The notes under the pieces were generated by a model that did not search any database, had not been told where the DNA came from, and saw only the letters and a list, made by a program, of their open reading frames with translations. A DNA stretch of 64,000 bases from the NCBI RefSeq assembly GCF_000383675.1, contig NZ_KB911820.1, positions 310,001 to 374,000 of the forward strand. The letters run 5' to 3'. Positions 32,238-41,320 of this stretch are shown piece after piece. The stretch is from Terracoccus sp. 273MFTsu3.1. GTDB taxonomy: Bacteria; Actinomycetota; Actinomycetes; Actinomycetales; Dermatophilaceae. The position numbers were made by a program, and so were the translations under genes. The stretch's first letter is position 1. Each line of letters begins with the position of its first letter.

Positions 32238-32870
32238 TTACGAGGCCTTGCGGGTGAAGGTGAGGTGCGTGACACCGGTCGGGGAGGCGACGGTCTCGAC
32301 ATCGAAGGCCCCTTCGACGCCCTCGAGACCGTCCCAGAGGCGGACGCCGCGGCCGAGCACGATCGGGACCTGGACGAGGTGCATGTGGTCGACGAGGCCG
32401 GCGGCGAGGAAGTCGCGGACGACGGTGGCGCCTCCACCGATCCGGATGTCCTGTCCGTCGGCGGCCGCGCGGGCCGTCTCGAGCGCCTCGGCCGGGGAGG
32501 CCTCGAGGAAGTGGAAGACGTTGCCGCCCTCCATCTCGAGGGAGGGGCGGGCGTGGTGGGTCAGGACGAAGACGGGCGTGTGGAAGGGCGGGTTGGGTCC
32601 CCACCAGCCCTTCCAGTCCGGGTCGTCGTGCCAGCCGGGAGGGCCGAACTTGTTGGCGCCCATGATCTCCGCGCCGATGCCGGGGCCGTGGCGCTCGGCG
32701 TACGCGTGGTCGACCCCGTCGGTGCCGTCGGGGTCCCAGTACTGGGTGCGCATCATCCAGTGGTGGAGCTTGTGACCCGCGTGGCCGAAGGGGGCCTCGA
32801 GCGACTGCGGCTCGCCGGTGGCGAAGCCGTCGAGGGAGATCGAGAAGTTGTGGATCCGCGTGCGTGACAT
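32238..32870 (-). CDS. Dihydrofolate-reductase-like (RibD C-terminal) protein, second copy
   Basis: The 210-residue protein has HNFSISLDGFATGEPQSLEA, IMGANKFGPPGWHDDPDW, PVFVLTHHARPSL, ASPAEALETARAAADGQDIR with IGGGATVVRDFLAAGLVDHM, and PIVLGRGVRLWDGLEG. It is the same fold as the protein at 27645 but a different subfamily (longer front part). GGAGGACACCG precedes the ATG at 32870 and fixes the start. Function unknown. Confidence 0.85.
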   Translation of the reverse strand: MSRTRIHNFSISLDGFATGEPQSLEAPFGHAGHKLHHWMMRTQYWDPDGTDGVDHAYAERHGPGIGAEIMGANKFGPPGWHDDPDWKGWWGPNPPFHTPVFVLTHHARPSLEMEGGNVFHFLEASPAEALETARAAADGQDIRIGGGATVVRDFLAAGLVDHMHLVQVPIVLGRGVRLWDGLEGVEGAFDVETVASPTGVTHLTFTRKAS

Positions 32871-33092
32871 CGGTGTCCTCCGTGATGGTCCGGGCGCTCG
32901 CCGGTCGTCGCCGTGAGGGCGGATCTCGGCGACCGTGCCGACTCTAGTGCCGGGTGACGACACCGTCGGCGCATGGTGGAGCGGGTCCTTCGGAGGCTTC
33001 CGAAGATTTCTCGAGATGCGTGTCGAGGACCTGCCCAGCCGGTCGACGTACGAGTACGAAGGACACCACAGCAACCAGGAGGAGTGATCGAC

Positions 33093-33467
33093 ATGCCGCG
33101 TTTCATGGGTTTCGTGAGGATGGAAGAAGGGATCGGGACGCCGCCGCAGGCGCTGTTCGACGCGATGGACGTCCACATCGGCGAGCGGGCCGCCGCGGGC
33201 GTGTTCCTCGACGGCGGCGGGCTCTACGGGACGGAGGACGCCGTGAACTTCGTCGTCAGCCAGGGCGAGATCACCCAGCACGACGGGCCGTACGCCGAGT
33301 CCAAGGAGGTCATCGGCGGGTGGTCGATCATGCAGTACGACACCCTCGAGGAGGCCGTGGCCGACCAGCGGAAGTTCGCCGAGCTGCACGCCGAGCACTG
33401 GCCCGAGGTCACGGTGATCTCGACCCTGCGCCAGATCTCCAACGGCCCGGACGCGCCCGGCGACTGA
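33093..33467 (+). CDS. YCII-related domain protein
   Basis: The 124-residue protein has MPRFMGFVRMEEG, LYGTEDAVNFVVSQGEITQ, DGPYAESKEVIGGWSIMQYD and a TLEEAVADQRKFAE helix. It is the PhnB-like/YCII group that often partners ECF sigma factors, but no sigma factor gene is adjacent here. AGGAGGAG just before the ATG at 33093 decides the start. It is divergent from the reductase-like gene at 32870. Confidence 0.8.
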   Translation: MPRFMGFVRMEEGIGTPPQALFDAMDVHIGERAAAGVFLDGGGLYGTEDAVNFVVSQGEITQHDGPYAESKEVIGGWSIMQYDTLEEAVADQRKFAELHAEHWPEVTVISTLRQISNGPDAPGD

Positions 33468-33488
33468 CGCTGCACGCATCGGCGCCAT

Positions 33489-33540
33489 CTCGCCGCGCCC
33501 TCAGGCGACGCACGCACGCACTGCCTGAGGTCGCGGCGAG
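33489..33540 (+). terminator. Terminator after the YCII gene
   Basis: An 18-bp stem with one mismatch (33489-33506 with 33523-33540) and a 16-base loop lies 21 bases after the stop codon. Confidence 0.7.
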
Positions 33541-33674
33541 CAGCACGCCGTGTGGTGACAGCCCCCGTGCTGACGCCATGCGTGTCGGCGACGGTGACGC
33601 CGCCGTTCGACCAGGCCGCGGTCACTTCGACGCTTCGCTGCCGGCAGAGGCCCCGCTGGCCCAGACTTGCCACC

Positions 33675-34364
33675 ATGGATGATCCCCACAGCACGGCCGA
33701 GGAGTCGGAGAGCGGGCTGTCGACGGTGGCGGTCACGCCGGTCCTCGTCGCCGAGCTGCTCGCCGACGGCGAACCGATGCCGGTCTACGTGCACGTCATC
33801 GACCACCCTGACGCGCGCGTGCTGGTCGACACCGGCATGACACAGCTGCACCCTGCGGTCGACGACATGGATCCCAGGCTGACTCCACTGAGCGAGCAGG
33901 CCGGCTTCGACGTGGCCGGGGTCGACATCGTGGTCAACACCCATCTGCACTTCGACCACTGTGGTGGCAACCACCTCTTCGCAGGCAAGCCCGTGTACGT
34001 CCAGGCGGCCGAGCTGGATGACGCGCTGACCCGGGACGACTACACGATCCGCGAGTGGGTCGAGGCATCCGGAGTGCACTACGAGACCGTCGACGGCACG
34101 CTCGAGCTGCTGCCCGGCGTCCGGCTCGTGTCGACGCCCGGCCACACGCGAGGCTCGCAGGTCGTGGTCGTCGAGACGGGCGACCGCTCCGTCGTCATCG
34201 CCGGAGACACGGCGGTCTTCTTCGACGAGCTCGACCATCCGCGCACCGAGGGCCAGCGGCTGGTCCGCGCGCTCGCCCCCGACGAGGTCTGGCTCTCGCA
34301 CCAGCACGAGCCATGGCGCCCGACGGGCGACGAGCCTCCACGCGAGTCGCGACTCGCGGATTGA
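33675..34364 (+). CDS. Metallo-beta-lactamase-fold hydrolase (lactonase-like)
   Basis: The 229-residue protein has the MBL metal motif HLHFDHCGGN, a second His in STPGHTRGSQ, Asp in IAGDTAVFF and a late His in LSHQHEPW. The pattern and length match the N-acyl-homoserine-lactone-lactonase-like group of the MBL superfamily; actual lactone cleavage is unproven. The ATG follows a CAGACT box by 7 bases without a ribosome binding site. The region before it (33541-33674) has no gene. Confidence 0.8.
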   Translation: MDDPHSTAEESESGLSTVAVTPVLVAELLADGEPMPVYVHVIDHPDARVLVDTGMTQLHPAVDDMDPRLTPLSEQAGFDVAGVDIVVNTHLHFDHCGGNHLFAGKPVYVQAAELDDALTRDDYTIREWVEASGVHYETVDGTLELLPGVRLVSTPGHTRGSQVVVVETGDRSVVIAGDTAVFFDELDHPRTEGQRLVRALAPDEVWLSHQHEPWRPTGDEPPRESRLAD

Positions 34365-34414
34365 CCGGTCGCGCAGCCGACCACCCCGTCGGTGGGCGGT
34401 GACACGATGGGCGC

Positions 34415-35008
34415 ATGTCCGACGAGGAGACGGCGGAGGAGGTGGCCGGAGAGCCGGTGATCTCGTTCGCCACCGCCGCTGACTGCGAGGTCTGGTTCGA
34501 CGAGCACCAGGCCGACCGTCGCGGCTTCTGGCTCAAGATCGGCAAGGCGGGTGCGGCCGAGACGGTCACCTACGTCGAGGCGCTCGACGTCGCCCTCTGT
34601 CACGGCTGGATCGACGGGCAGAAGCGGGGCTACGACGAGACCTACTGGTTGCAGAGGTTCACCCCGCGAGGGCCGCGGAGCGTGTGGTCGCAGATCAACC
34701 GGGACAAGGCCGAGGCGTTGATCACGGCCGGTCGCATGCGCCCGGCCGGACAGGCCAAGGTCGACGCGGCCAAGGCGGACGGCCGCTGGGCGGCGGCCTA
34801 TGCCGGTCAGAAGAGCGCGACCGTCCCCGACGACCTGGCCGCCGCACTCGCTGCCGATCCGGACGCCCATGCGTTCTTCGAGACCCTCACACGGGCCAAC
34901 CGCTTCGCGATCCTCTACCGCGTCGGCGAGGCCAAGAAGCCAGAGACCCGGGCAGCGCGCATCGCGAAGTTCGTCGAGATGTGCCACCGCCACGAGACCC
35001 TCCACTGA
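34415..35008 (+). CDS. YdeI/OmpD-associated family protein
   Basis: The 197-residue protein shows CEVWFDEHQADRRGFWLKIG, VTYVEALDVALCHGWIDGQK, WLQRFTPRGPRSVWSQINRD and the C-terminal FETLTRANRFAILYRVGEAK with ARIAKFVEM. These define the YdeI/OmpD-associated family (bacteriocin-resistance-related by name, function unclear). It is one of four small co-directional genes between 33.1 and 37.0 kb. Confidence 0.85.
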   Translation: MSDEETAEEVAGEPVISFATAADCEVWFDEHQADRRGFWLKIGKAGAAETVTYVEALDVALCHGWIDGQKRGYDETYWLQRFTPRGPRSVWSQINRDKAEALITAGRMRPAGQAKVDAAKADGRWAAAYAGQKSATVPDDLAAALAADPDAHAFFETLTRANRFAILYRVGEAKKPETRAARIAKFVEMCHRHETLH

Positions 35009-35135
35009 CTCGCCCGCCCGGAGCCGCCGTCCTCCGTGACGGGGCTGTCCCCTCCCTTGTCTCCCCTCCCGGAGTGTGGTTGCGTGGCGAGACCGTCCCC
35101 GCCGCACGGCGAGGCACCACGACGAGGTGGTAACG

Positions 35136-36968
35136 ATGGGATCGACGTACGACTACGTGATCGTGGGGGCGGGATCGGCGGGCGCCGTCGTCGCTGCCCG
35201 GCTGAGCGAGGACCCGGAAGTCACGGTGTGCCTGCTCGAGGCCGGCGGCCCGCCGCCGCCCGCGGAGCTCGTGCCGGCAGCCGTCGCGAGCCTGCAGAAC
35301 GACCCCGCGACCGACTGGATGTACAACGGCGACCCCGGGGGAGTGGGAAAGGGCCTCGTCGGCGGCCAGATGATGGTGCCGCGGGGGAAGATGCTCGGCG
35401 GCTCCTCCGGCCTCAACTACATGGCCTACGTGCGAGGGCACCCCGGCGACTTCGACGCGTGGGCCGCCGGTGGCGCGGAGGGCTGGTCCTACGACGAGGT
35501 CCTGCCCTACTTCCGCAAGGCCGAGGGCTTCGTGGACAGCCCGGAGCTGCACGCCGACCTCGACCTGCACGGCCAGCACGGCCCGGTGGGTGTGTCCGTG
35601 CGCCAGCCGGTCCTCCGCGCCTCGACCCAGTTCGTCGAGGCCGCGGGCGCCGCGGGTCTGAAGCAGGGTGACTACAACGGTCGCGACCGCCTCGAACCCC
35701 AGGGCGTGGCCTCGCTCTTCCAGACGACGACGAAGGACGGGCGGCGCAGCTCGACCTTCCACGCCTACCTCGAGCCCGCGATGGAGCGCGAGAACCTCAC
35801 CGTGGTCACCGGCGCCCGCGTCGAGCGGATCCTGACCGAGGCGGACGGGGAGGCGGTCCGCGCCACCGGCGTCGCCTACCGCACCGGGGACGGCGCCCAC
35901 GAGGAGGTGACCGCGGGCACCGAGGTGGTGCTGTGCGCGGGCGCCATCGGGTCGCCCCACATCCTGCTGCTCTCCGGTGTCGGGGCCCGCGACGAGCTCG
36001 CCGCCGTCGGCGTGGACTGCGTCGTCGACCTCCCGGACGTGGGCCGTCACCTCAAGGACCACCTCCACACGCCCTTGATGTTTGCCGCCGACGGCATCGG
36101 CGAGACGATGACCGAGGTCGCCCTGTCCCTGGGACCCGACGCGCTGCGGTCCCCGGCCGGTCCGCTCCCGACCGACCCCGCCGACGACGTCGACCTCCCC
36201 GAGCCCCTCGCAGCGGCCAAGGCCGAGGCCGAGCGCCGCATCGGCGAGTGGTTCACCACCGGCCGCGGCATCGCGTCGTCCTCGCTCTACGACGCCGTCG
36301 CGTTCTACTCGACCGGGCTCGGGGACGAGCACACCCACGACGCGCAGATCGGCTTCCTCGCGACCGGCTACACGCCGGCGATCTGGGAGGGCGTCTTCCG
36401 ACTCCCGCCGTCCGCGTTCTTCGAGGACCCCGAGTCCTTCCTCGACCCGACGCACGGCCAGGTGGTCGTGCTCCCCAACCCGGTGCAACCCCACTCCGAG
36501 GGTTCGGTGACGCTGAGCAGCGCCGACCCTGCGGTCTCACCACGCATCGCGTTCAACTACTTCGGCGACCCGCACGACGTGTCGGTCATGGTCGCCGTGA
36601 TGCGCCGAGCGCTCGAGATCGCGAAGGCCTGGCCCGGGGGTGGCCTCGGTGAGCCGGTCATCCCGCCGCACCTGGCGCGAGCCCACGGGCACGAGTCCGG
36701 CTCCGAGCCGAGCGACGCGTTGCTGGAGGACCTGGCCCGCCACTACGCGCTGACCGTCTACCACGCGACATCGACGTGCCGGATCGGTGAGGTCGTCGAC
36801 CCGGGGCTGCGGGTGCACGGCATCGCGGCCCTGCGCGTGGCCGACGCGAGCGTCATGCCGAACGTCGTCAGTGGCAACACCAACGCTGCAGCGATCATGA
36901 TCGGCGAGAAGGCGGCCGAGCTGATCGCCACGGACCACGGCGTCCACCTCCACGAGATGGTCGGCTGA
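35136..36968 (+). CDS. GMC-family FAD-dependent oxidoreductase (choline-dehydrogenase-like)
   Basis: The 610-residue flavoenzyme starts with the FAD loop YVIVGAGSAGAVVAARLSED. It has the GMC signature 1 around MLGGSSGLNYMAYVRGHP and signature 2 in GAIGSPHILLLSGVG. The active-site His is in VYHATSTCRIG and the Asn/His position falls in VVSGNTNAAAIMIGEKAAEL; the second catalytic residue is Asn, as in most dehydrogenases of the family. It oxidises an alcohol whose identity is unknown; no betaine gene is near. The ATG is at 35136. No copy of the window-wide motif is found here. Confidence 0.85.
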   Translation: MGSTYDYVIVGAGSAGAVVAARLSEDPEVTVCLLEAGGPPPPAELVPAAVASLQNDPATDWMYNGDPGGVGKGLVGGQMMVPRGKMLGGSSGLNYMAYVRGHPGDFDAWAAGGAEGWSYDEVLPYFRKAEGFVDSPELHADLDLHGQHGPVGVSVRQPVLRASTQFVEAAGAAGLKQGDYNGRDRLEPQGVASLFQTTTKDGRRSSTFHAYLEPAMERENLTVVTGARVERILTEADGEAVRATGVAYRTGDGAHEEVTAGTEVVLCAGAIGSPHILLLSGVGARDELAAVGVDCVVDLPDVGRHLKDHLHTPLMFAADGIGETMTEVALSLGPDALRSPAGPLPTDPADDVDLPEPLAAAKAEAERRIGEWFTTGRGIASSSLYDAVAFYSTGLGDEHTHDAQIGFLATGYTPAIWEGVFRLPPSAFFEDPESFLDPTHGQVVVLPNPVQPHSEGSVTLSSADPAVSPRIAFNYFGDPHDVSVMVAVMRRALEIAKAWPGGGLGEPVIPPHLARAHGHESGSEPSDALLEDLARHYALTVYHATSTCRIGEVVDPGLRVHGIAALRVADASVMPNVVSGNTNAAAIMIGEKAAELIATDHGVHLHEMVG

Positions 36969-37044
36969 CCGGCCCGCCGAGCCCGACGGTCCGGGGCACG
37001 AGCGTCGCGTCCACGTCTCGCCCTGCTCCGGGATTCGGCGCGCC

Positions 37045-38169
37045 TCAAGGTGTCGAGCGGCGGAGCGAGAGGCCCAGACCGGCGAGCAGGAGCGCTGCGG
37101 CCACGATGCCGGCCGCGGCGCTGAGGTCGATGTCCTGCTCGCTGACCGTGACGTGCTTGGGGAGGTCGGCGAGGACCTTGGTCAGGCCGTCGGCATCGGT
37201 CGCGGCGAAGTACTCGCCACCCGTCGTCTGGGCGACTCCCTTGAGCGCCGCCTCGTCGACCACGAGGAAGTTGCGGCCGCCCAGCGCCCCGCCGCCCGGA
37301 CCGCCGAAGTCGCGCGCCCGCGGCTGGAAGCCGCCGTACTGGTCGCGCGTGCACGCCATCTGCGTCGGGTTCGTCGTGCCGAAGCCGATCGGATAGACGC
37401 GCACCCCACGCGCCGCGGCCTGCTCCGCGGCCCGGGCGGGCGTCACGCCGCGGGTGTTCGCGCCGTCCGTCAGCAGCACGATGATCTCCGGTGCGACGTC
37501 CACGGCTGCCCCGCTGCCGTCAGCCCCACCCGCGCCACCACCGGTGGGCGTCGGCGCAGGAGTCGGGTCAGCCAGGCCCGGCCCGTCGGTCGACGGCTCG
37601 TCCACCGCATCCGCCGGCGCCACGTTCGGGTCCAGCTCGGCGATCGCGTCGATGGACCGCAGGATGGCCGCGCCGATCGTCGTCCCGCGTCCCGTCGTCA
37701 CCGCGTCGATCGCCGACAGCAGCTCGTCCCGGTCGGCGGTCGGCGCCACGGCCAGCTGCGCGAACCCCGAGAAGACGACGAGTCCGACCTTCGTCTCGTC
37801 GTCCTGCCCCTCGACGAACGACCGCACCGCCGCCTGCGCCGCGCTGAGCCGGTTGGGCACCACGTCCGTCGCGCACATCGACCCCGACACGTCCAGGGCC
37901 AGGATGATCGTCGCGCTCGACGTCGGCACCTCGGCCCGCACCGTGGGCCGCGCGCTCGCCAGCCCCAGCAGCCCGAGGGCCCCGAGCACCAGGGCGATGG
38001 GCACGTGCCGCTTCCACGACGCCGACCCCGCCCCCGCAGACCGCAGCAGCGCGACGTTCGAGTAGCGCACCGCCTGCCTGCGTCGACGCCGCAGCTGCCA
38101 CGCGTAGACCCCGAGCAGCACCGGCACGAAGACCAGCGTCACGAGCAGCAGCGGCACCCCGAACGACAC
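37045..38169 (-). CDS. VWA-domain membrane protein, BatA-like (last gene of the Bat operon)
   Basis: The 374-residue protein has two N-terminal membrane helices, a VWA domain with MIDAS DVSGSM, GRGTTIG and LLTDGANTRG, and a C-terminal helix (IVAAALLLAGLGLSL). The domain is interrupted by a Pro/Gly-rich insert (TPAPTPTGGGAGGADGSGAA) and a YGGFQPRARDFGGPGGG loop. In Bat/MoxR operons such proteins are membrane partners of a MoxR ATPase, likely helping to fold or assemble envelope proteins. It starts with GTG one base after the stop of the preceding VWA gene. Confidence 0.85.
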   Translation of the reverse strand: MSFGVPLLLVTLVFVPVLLGVYAWQLRRRRRQAVRYSNVALLRSAGAGSASWKRHVPIALVLGALGLLGLASARPTVRAEVPTSSATIILALDVSGSMCATDVVPNRLSAAQAAVRSFVEGQDDETKVGLVVFSGFAQLAVAPTADRDELLSAIDAVTTGRGTTIGAAILRSIDAIAELDPNVAPADAVDEPSTDGPGLADPTPAPTPTGGGAGGADGSGAAVDVAPEIIVLLTDGANTRGVTPARAAEQAAARGVRVYPIGFGTTNPTQMACTRDQYGGFQPRARDFGGPGGGALGGRNFLVVDEAALKGVAQTTGGEYFAATDADGLTKVLADLPKHVTVSEQDIDLSAAAGIVAAALLLAGLGLSLRRSTP

Positions 38170-38170
38170 G

Positions 38171-39163
38171 TCAGACCACCCGCCCCTGCCGCAGCACCGA
38201 CACCGTCGCCCCGCCGAGCAGCAGCAACGCAGCGAACGCAGCCACCCACGACGTCACCTCGTGGGGGACCGTCCGCGTCGTCCACTGCAGCTCGACCGCG
38301 TCATACACGGCCGCCAGGGACGCGGCGTCCGACGCCCGGCGGTACGTCCCGCCGGTCGTCTCCGCCACTGCCTGCAAAGACGACTCGTCGAGCGCCGTCG
38401 CGATGCTGAAGCCGTCGACCTTGATCGTCGTCCCCGCCGGCGTCCCCAGCCCGATCGGCTCGATCCGGACTCCCGCCGCCGACGCGAGCTCGGCCGCGCC
38501 GGAAGGCCCGTCGTCCGTCGTGTCCTCGCCGTCGGTGAGCAGCACGATCGCCGTCCCGCTGTGGTAGCCGATCGGGGTCTCCTCGGCCGTCCCCTTCTCC
38601 GCGTCGCCGGGCGCCTTGACCGGCTTGCCGACGATCGCGCTCAGGCCGCCGAGGATCCCGTCGCTCAGCGACGTGTCGCCGGCGGGCTTGAGCCGCGCCA
38701 CCGCCGCCAGCACGGCCGCCCGGTCCAGGGTCGGTCGCTGGGTCACGAGCCCCGTCCCGCCGAACGCGACCACGGCGATCCGTACGGACGCCGGCTGCTT
38801 CTCGACGAAGGCACGCGCCGCGGCCTTCGCCGCCTCGAGCCGCGACGGCTTGACGTCGGTCGCCGCCATGCTGTTGGACACGTCGAACGCGAGCACGACC
38901 GTGCCCTCCCGGTGCGGCTCCGCGACCGACGCCACCGGCCGCGTCAGCGACAGCACCATGACCCCCAGCGCCGCGATGAGCAGCACCGGCCCGAGGTGCC
39001 GCCACCGCGACGGGGTCGGCGCGGGCATGACGAGCCCGTCCGCGGCCAGCGCCGCCCGCCGTGCCTCCTGCGTGCGCAGCACCCGCCGGTAGCCGACGAC
39101 GAGCACCGGCACGACGAGAAGTCCCGCCAGCGCCCACGGCCACGTCAGCGACAGCTCGCTCAT
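38171..39163 (-). CDS. VWA-domain membrane protein, BatB-like
   Basis: The 330-residue protein has the same layout as its downstream neighbour: two N-terminal helices (WALAGLLVVPVLVVGYRRVL; VLLIALGVMVLSL-type), a VWA domain with MIDAS DVSNSM, GDTSLSDG and LLTDGEDTT, and a C-terminal helix. The two VWA proteins are clearly paralogous and probably pair. The ATG at 39163 overlaps the stop of a 20-codon ORF that bridges from the DUF58 gene. Confidence 0.85.
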   Translation of the reverse strand: MSELSLTWPWALAGLLVVPVLVVGYRRVLRTQEARRAALAADGLVMPAPTPSRWRHLGPVLLIAALGVMVLSLTRPVASVAEPHREGTVVLAFDVSNSMAATDVKPSRLEAAKAAARAFVEKQPASVRIAVVAFGGTGLVTQRPTLDRAAVLAAVARLKPAGDTSLSDGILGGLSAIVGKPVKAPGDAEKGTAEETPIGYHSGTAIVLLTDGEDTTDDGPSGAAELASAAGVRIEPIGLGTPAGTTIKVDGFSIATALDESSLQAVAETTGGTYRRASDAASLAAVYDAVELQWTTRTVPHEVTSWVAAFAALLLLGGATVSVLRQGRVV

Positions 39164-39222
39164 CGCGGCCACCACGTTCGCGGCACCAACATTCGCTGCC
39201 AGCCCATTCGCTGCCGTCTCAT
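39160..39222 (-). CDS. 20-codon linker ORF, translationally coupled at both ends
   Basis: This small ORF encodes MRRQRMGWQRMLVPRTWWPR. Its ATG overlaps the DUF58 stop (ATGA, 39219-39222), and its stop overlaps the ATG of the BatB-like gene (ATGA, 39160-39163). The peptide is basic, with three Trp and three Met, and uses a rare AGA codon. It may act only to carry ribosomes across the 55-base gap. No homologue is known to me. Confidence 0.4.
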   Translation of the reverse strand: MRRQRMGWQRMLVPRTWWPR

Positions 39223-40229
39223 CGCCGTCGCCTCCGCCGCAGCTCGGAGATCCGCAGCAGGGACCGCACGAGGTCGTCGTCGGTCCGCACCGGGTAGAGG
39301 TCGACGCCGGCCTGGCGCGTCCGCGCCTCGAGGTCGGACTGCCGCGACTCCGCAGCCGCCGCGAGCCGGGCCCGGAACGCGACGTCGCTCGTGTCGACGA
39401 AGATCTGCTCGCCCGTCTCCGCGTCCTCGACGTAGACCCCGCCCGCGTCGGGCAGCTCGCTCTCGCGCGGGTCGACGACCTGGATCGCGACCACCTCGTG
39501 CCGCCGCGCCAGCCGCGACAGCGGCGCCTCCCACCCGTCAGCGGAGATGAAGTCGGACACGACGAGCACGAGCGACCGCCGCCGGGCGATGCCGTATGCC
39601 GCCGCGAGCAGCACCCCGAGGTCCGTGACCGTCCCCGAGGGGGCTGGGACTCCGACCTGTCCCGAGCGACCCAGCACCCGGCGTACGCCACGACGGAGGC
39701 TCGACGCCCCACCGTCCCGGCGCGTGGCGTTGCCACGGTCCACCAGGAGGGAGCGGGCCTCGCGGCGGTCGAGCAGCGTCTTCGCGATCCGCAGGACCTG
39801 GTTGCGCCCCGACGCCGGCGGGATGACGAGGTCGACCCCGGTGTCCATGACGACGGCGCCGACCCGGCTCCCACCACGGGTCAGCACGTGGGCGAGCGTC
39901 GTCGCCACCTCGGCCAGCACGAGGTCCTTCTGCCGGTCGACCGGTCCGAAGCCCATCGACGCCGAGTGGTCGAGCAGCAGCCACGCCGTCAGCTCGCGGT
40001 CCTCGACGAACTCGCGCACGTAGGGCTCGTCGAGCCGCGCCGTGACGTTCCACTCGATGTGCCGCAGGTCGTCGCCTGGCACGTACTCCCGCAGGTCGGT
40101 GAAGTCGAGCCCGGCACCGCGGAAGAGCGTCCGGTAGTCGCCCTGGAGTCGCCCGTCGAGCCGCCGCACCACCCTCCACTCGAGGCGCCGCAGCAGACTC
40201 TCGGCGCTCAGCGTGGTGGTCGCGCCCAT
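39219..40229 (-). CDS. DUF58 domain protein (Bat operon)
   Basis: The 336-residue protein shows RTLFRGAGLDFTDLREYVPG, DDLRHIEWNVTARLDEPYVR and the VWA-like LLLDHSASMGFG, followed by later VSDFIS. These are the standard DUF58 features in MoxR operons, where the protein is thought to work with the ATPase and VWA proteins. It ends in a run of six arginines. Its ATG at 40229 overlaps the moxR end by 22 bases. Confidence 0.9.
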   Translation of the reverse strand: MGATTTLSAESLLRRLEWRVVRRLDGRLQGDYRTLFRGAGLDFTDLREYVPGDDLRHIEWNVTARLDEPYVREFVEDRELTAWLLLDHSASMGFGPVDRQKDLVLAEVATTLAHVLTRGGSRVGAVVMDTGVDLVIPPASGRNQVLRIAKTLLDRREARSLLVDRGNATRRDGGASSLRRGVRRVLGRSGQVGVPAPSGTVTDLGVLLAAAYGIARRRSLVLVVSDFISADGWEAPLSRLARRHEVVAIQVVDPRESELPDAGGVYVEDAETGEQIFVDTSDVAFRARLAAAAESRQSDLEARTRQAGVDLYPVRTDDDLVRSLLRISELRRRRRR

Positions 40230-41311
40230 GTCGCGTCCCCACCGGATCCACCCGAGCCACCCGCCGCGTCGTCCGGCGCGGCCCCGAAAGCGCCTGCCAC
40301 GGAGGCCGACCCGGCCGCCCGCTCGCGCAACGGAGCCGTCGGCACCGGGACGGCCGCGAGGAGCGGTGTCAGCAGGTCGTCGGGCGAGAGGTCCTCGGCG
40401 AGCGCCTCGTAGGACAGCACGATCCGGTGTCGCAGCACGTCCCGCGCCAGGTCGCGCACGTCGTCGGGCAGGGCGTAGTCCCGGCCGCGGAGGAACGCCA
40501 GCGCCCGCGCCGCCAGCACGAGGTTGATCGACGCGCGCGGGCTCGCGCCGTACGTCAGCAGCCGGGCCAGGTCGTCCCGGCCGACGCTCGCCGGCTCGCG
40601 GGTCGCGGTGGCCAGCCGGACGGCGTACTCGATGACCGCGGGGTCGACGTAGACGGCGTCCGCCTCGCGCTGGAAGCCCCGCAGCATCTCCGGGTCGAGC
40701 ACCCTGACGGTCGCCACAGCCTCCGAGATCTGCCGCTCGACGACGACGAACTCCTCAGCGGCAGAGGGATACCCGATGAGCACCTTGAGCATGAAGCGGT
40801 CGACCTGGGCCTCGGGCAGCGCATACGTCCCCTCGGACTCGATGGGGTTCTGAGTCGCCATGACGAGGAACGGGTCCGGCGCCGGGAAGGTCTCGCGCCC
40901 GATCGTCACCTGCCGCTCCTGCATGACCTCGAGCAGCGCGCTCTGCACCTTCGCCGGCGCCCGGTTGATCTCGTCGGCGAGCACGAGGTTGGCGAAGACC
41001 GGCCCGAGCGAGACCTGGAACTCGCCGTCCTTCTGGTTGTAGATCCGCGTCCCGACGAGGTCGGCCGGCACGAGGTCGGGCGTGAACTGGATGCGCTGGA
41101 AGTCGCCGCCGATGGCCTGCGCGAGCGTCTTGATCGCCATCGTCTTGGCCAGCCCCGGCACGCCCTCGACGAGCAGGTGCCCCCGTGCGAGCAGCGCGAC
41201 GAGCATCCGCTCGACGAGCACGTCCTGCCCGACGATGGTCCGCTTCACCTCGTACAGCGCCTGCTCGAGCGCGTGTCGAGCGGGGTGACCCGCGGGTGCC
41301 TGTCCGTCCAT
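40208..41311 (-). CDS. MoxR-type AAA ATPase (first gene of the Bat operon)
   Basis: The 367-residue ATPase has Walker A EGVPGLAKT, Walker B LVLADEINRAPAK, sensor 1 FLVMATQNPIESEGTY, and PEAQVDRFMLKV, all typical of MoxR. The C-terminal helical lid (SPRASINLVLAARALAFLRG) is followed by an Ala/Gly/Ser-rich tail. It is presumed to act as a chaperone for envelope or secreted proteins with DUF58 and VWA partners. AGGAGG lies 5 bases before the ATG at 41311, preferred over GTG at 41332. Confidence 0.9.
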   Translation of the reverse strand: MDGQAPAGHPARHALEQALYEVKRTIVGQDVLVERMLVALLARGHLLVEGVPGLAKTMAIKTLAQAIGGDFQRIQFTPDLVPADLVGTRIYNQKDGEFQVSLGPVFANLVLADEINRAPAKVQSALLEVMQERQVTIGRETFPAPDPFLVMATQNPIESEGTYALPEAQVDRFMLKVLIGYPSAAEEFVVVERQISEAVATVRVLDPEMLRGFQREADAVYVDPAVIEYAVRLATATREPASVGRDDLARLLTYGASPRASINLVLAARALAFLRGRDYALPDDVRDLARDVLRHRIVLSYEALAEDLSPDDLLTPLLAAVPVPTAPLRERAAGSASVAGAFGAAPDDAAGGSGGSGGDATWARPPR

Positions 41312-41320
41312 GCCGTCCTC

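Noticed and set aside
35136..36968. Glycine betaine synthesis from choline
   Set aside because: The GMC enzyme looks choline-dehydrogenase-like, but no betaine aldehyde dehydrogenase, BetT or BetI gene is near, and the family covers many alcohols.
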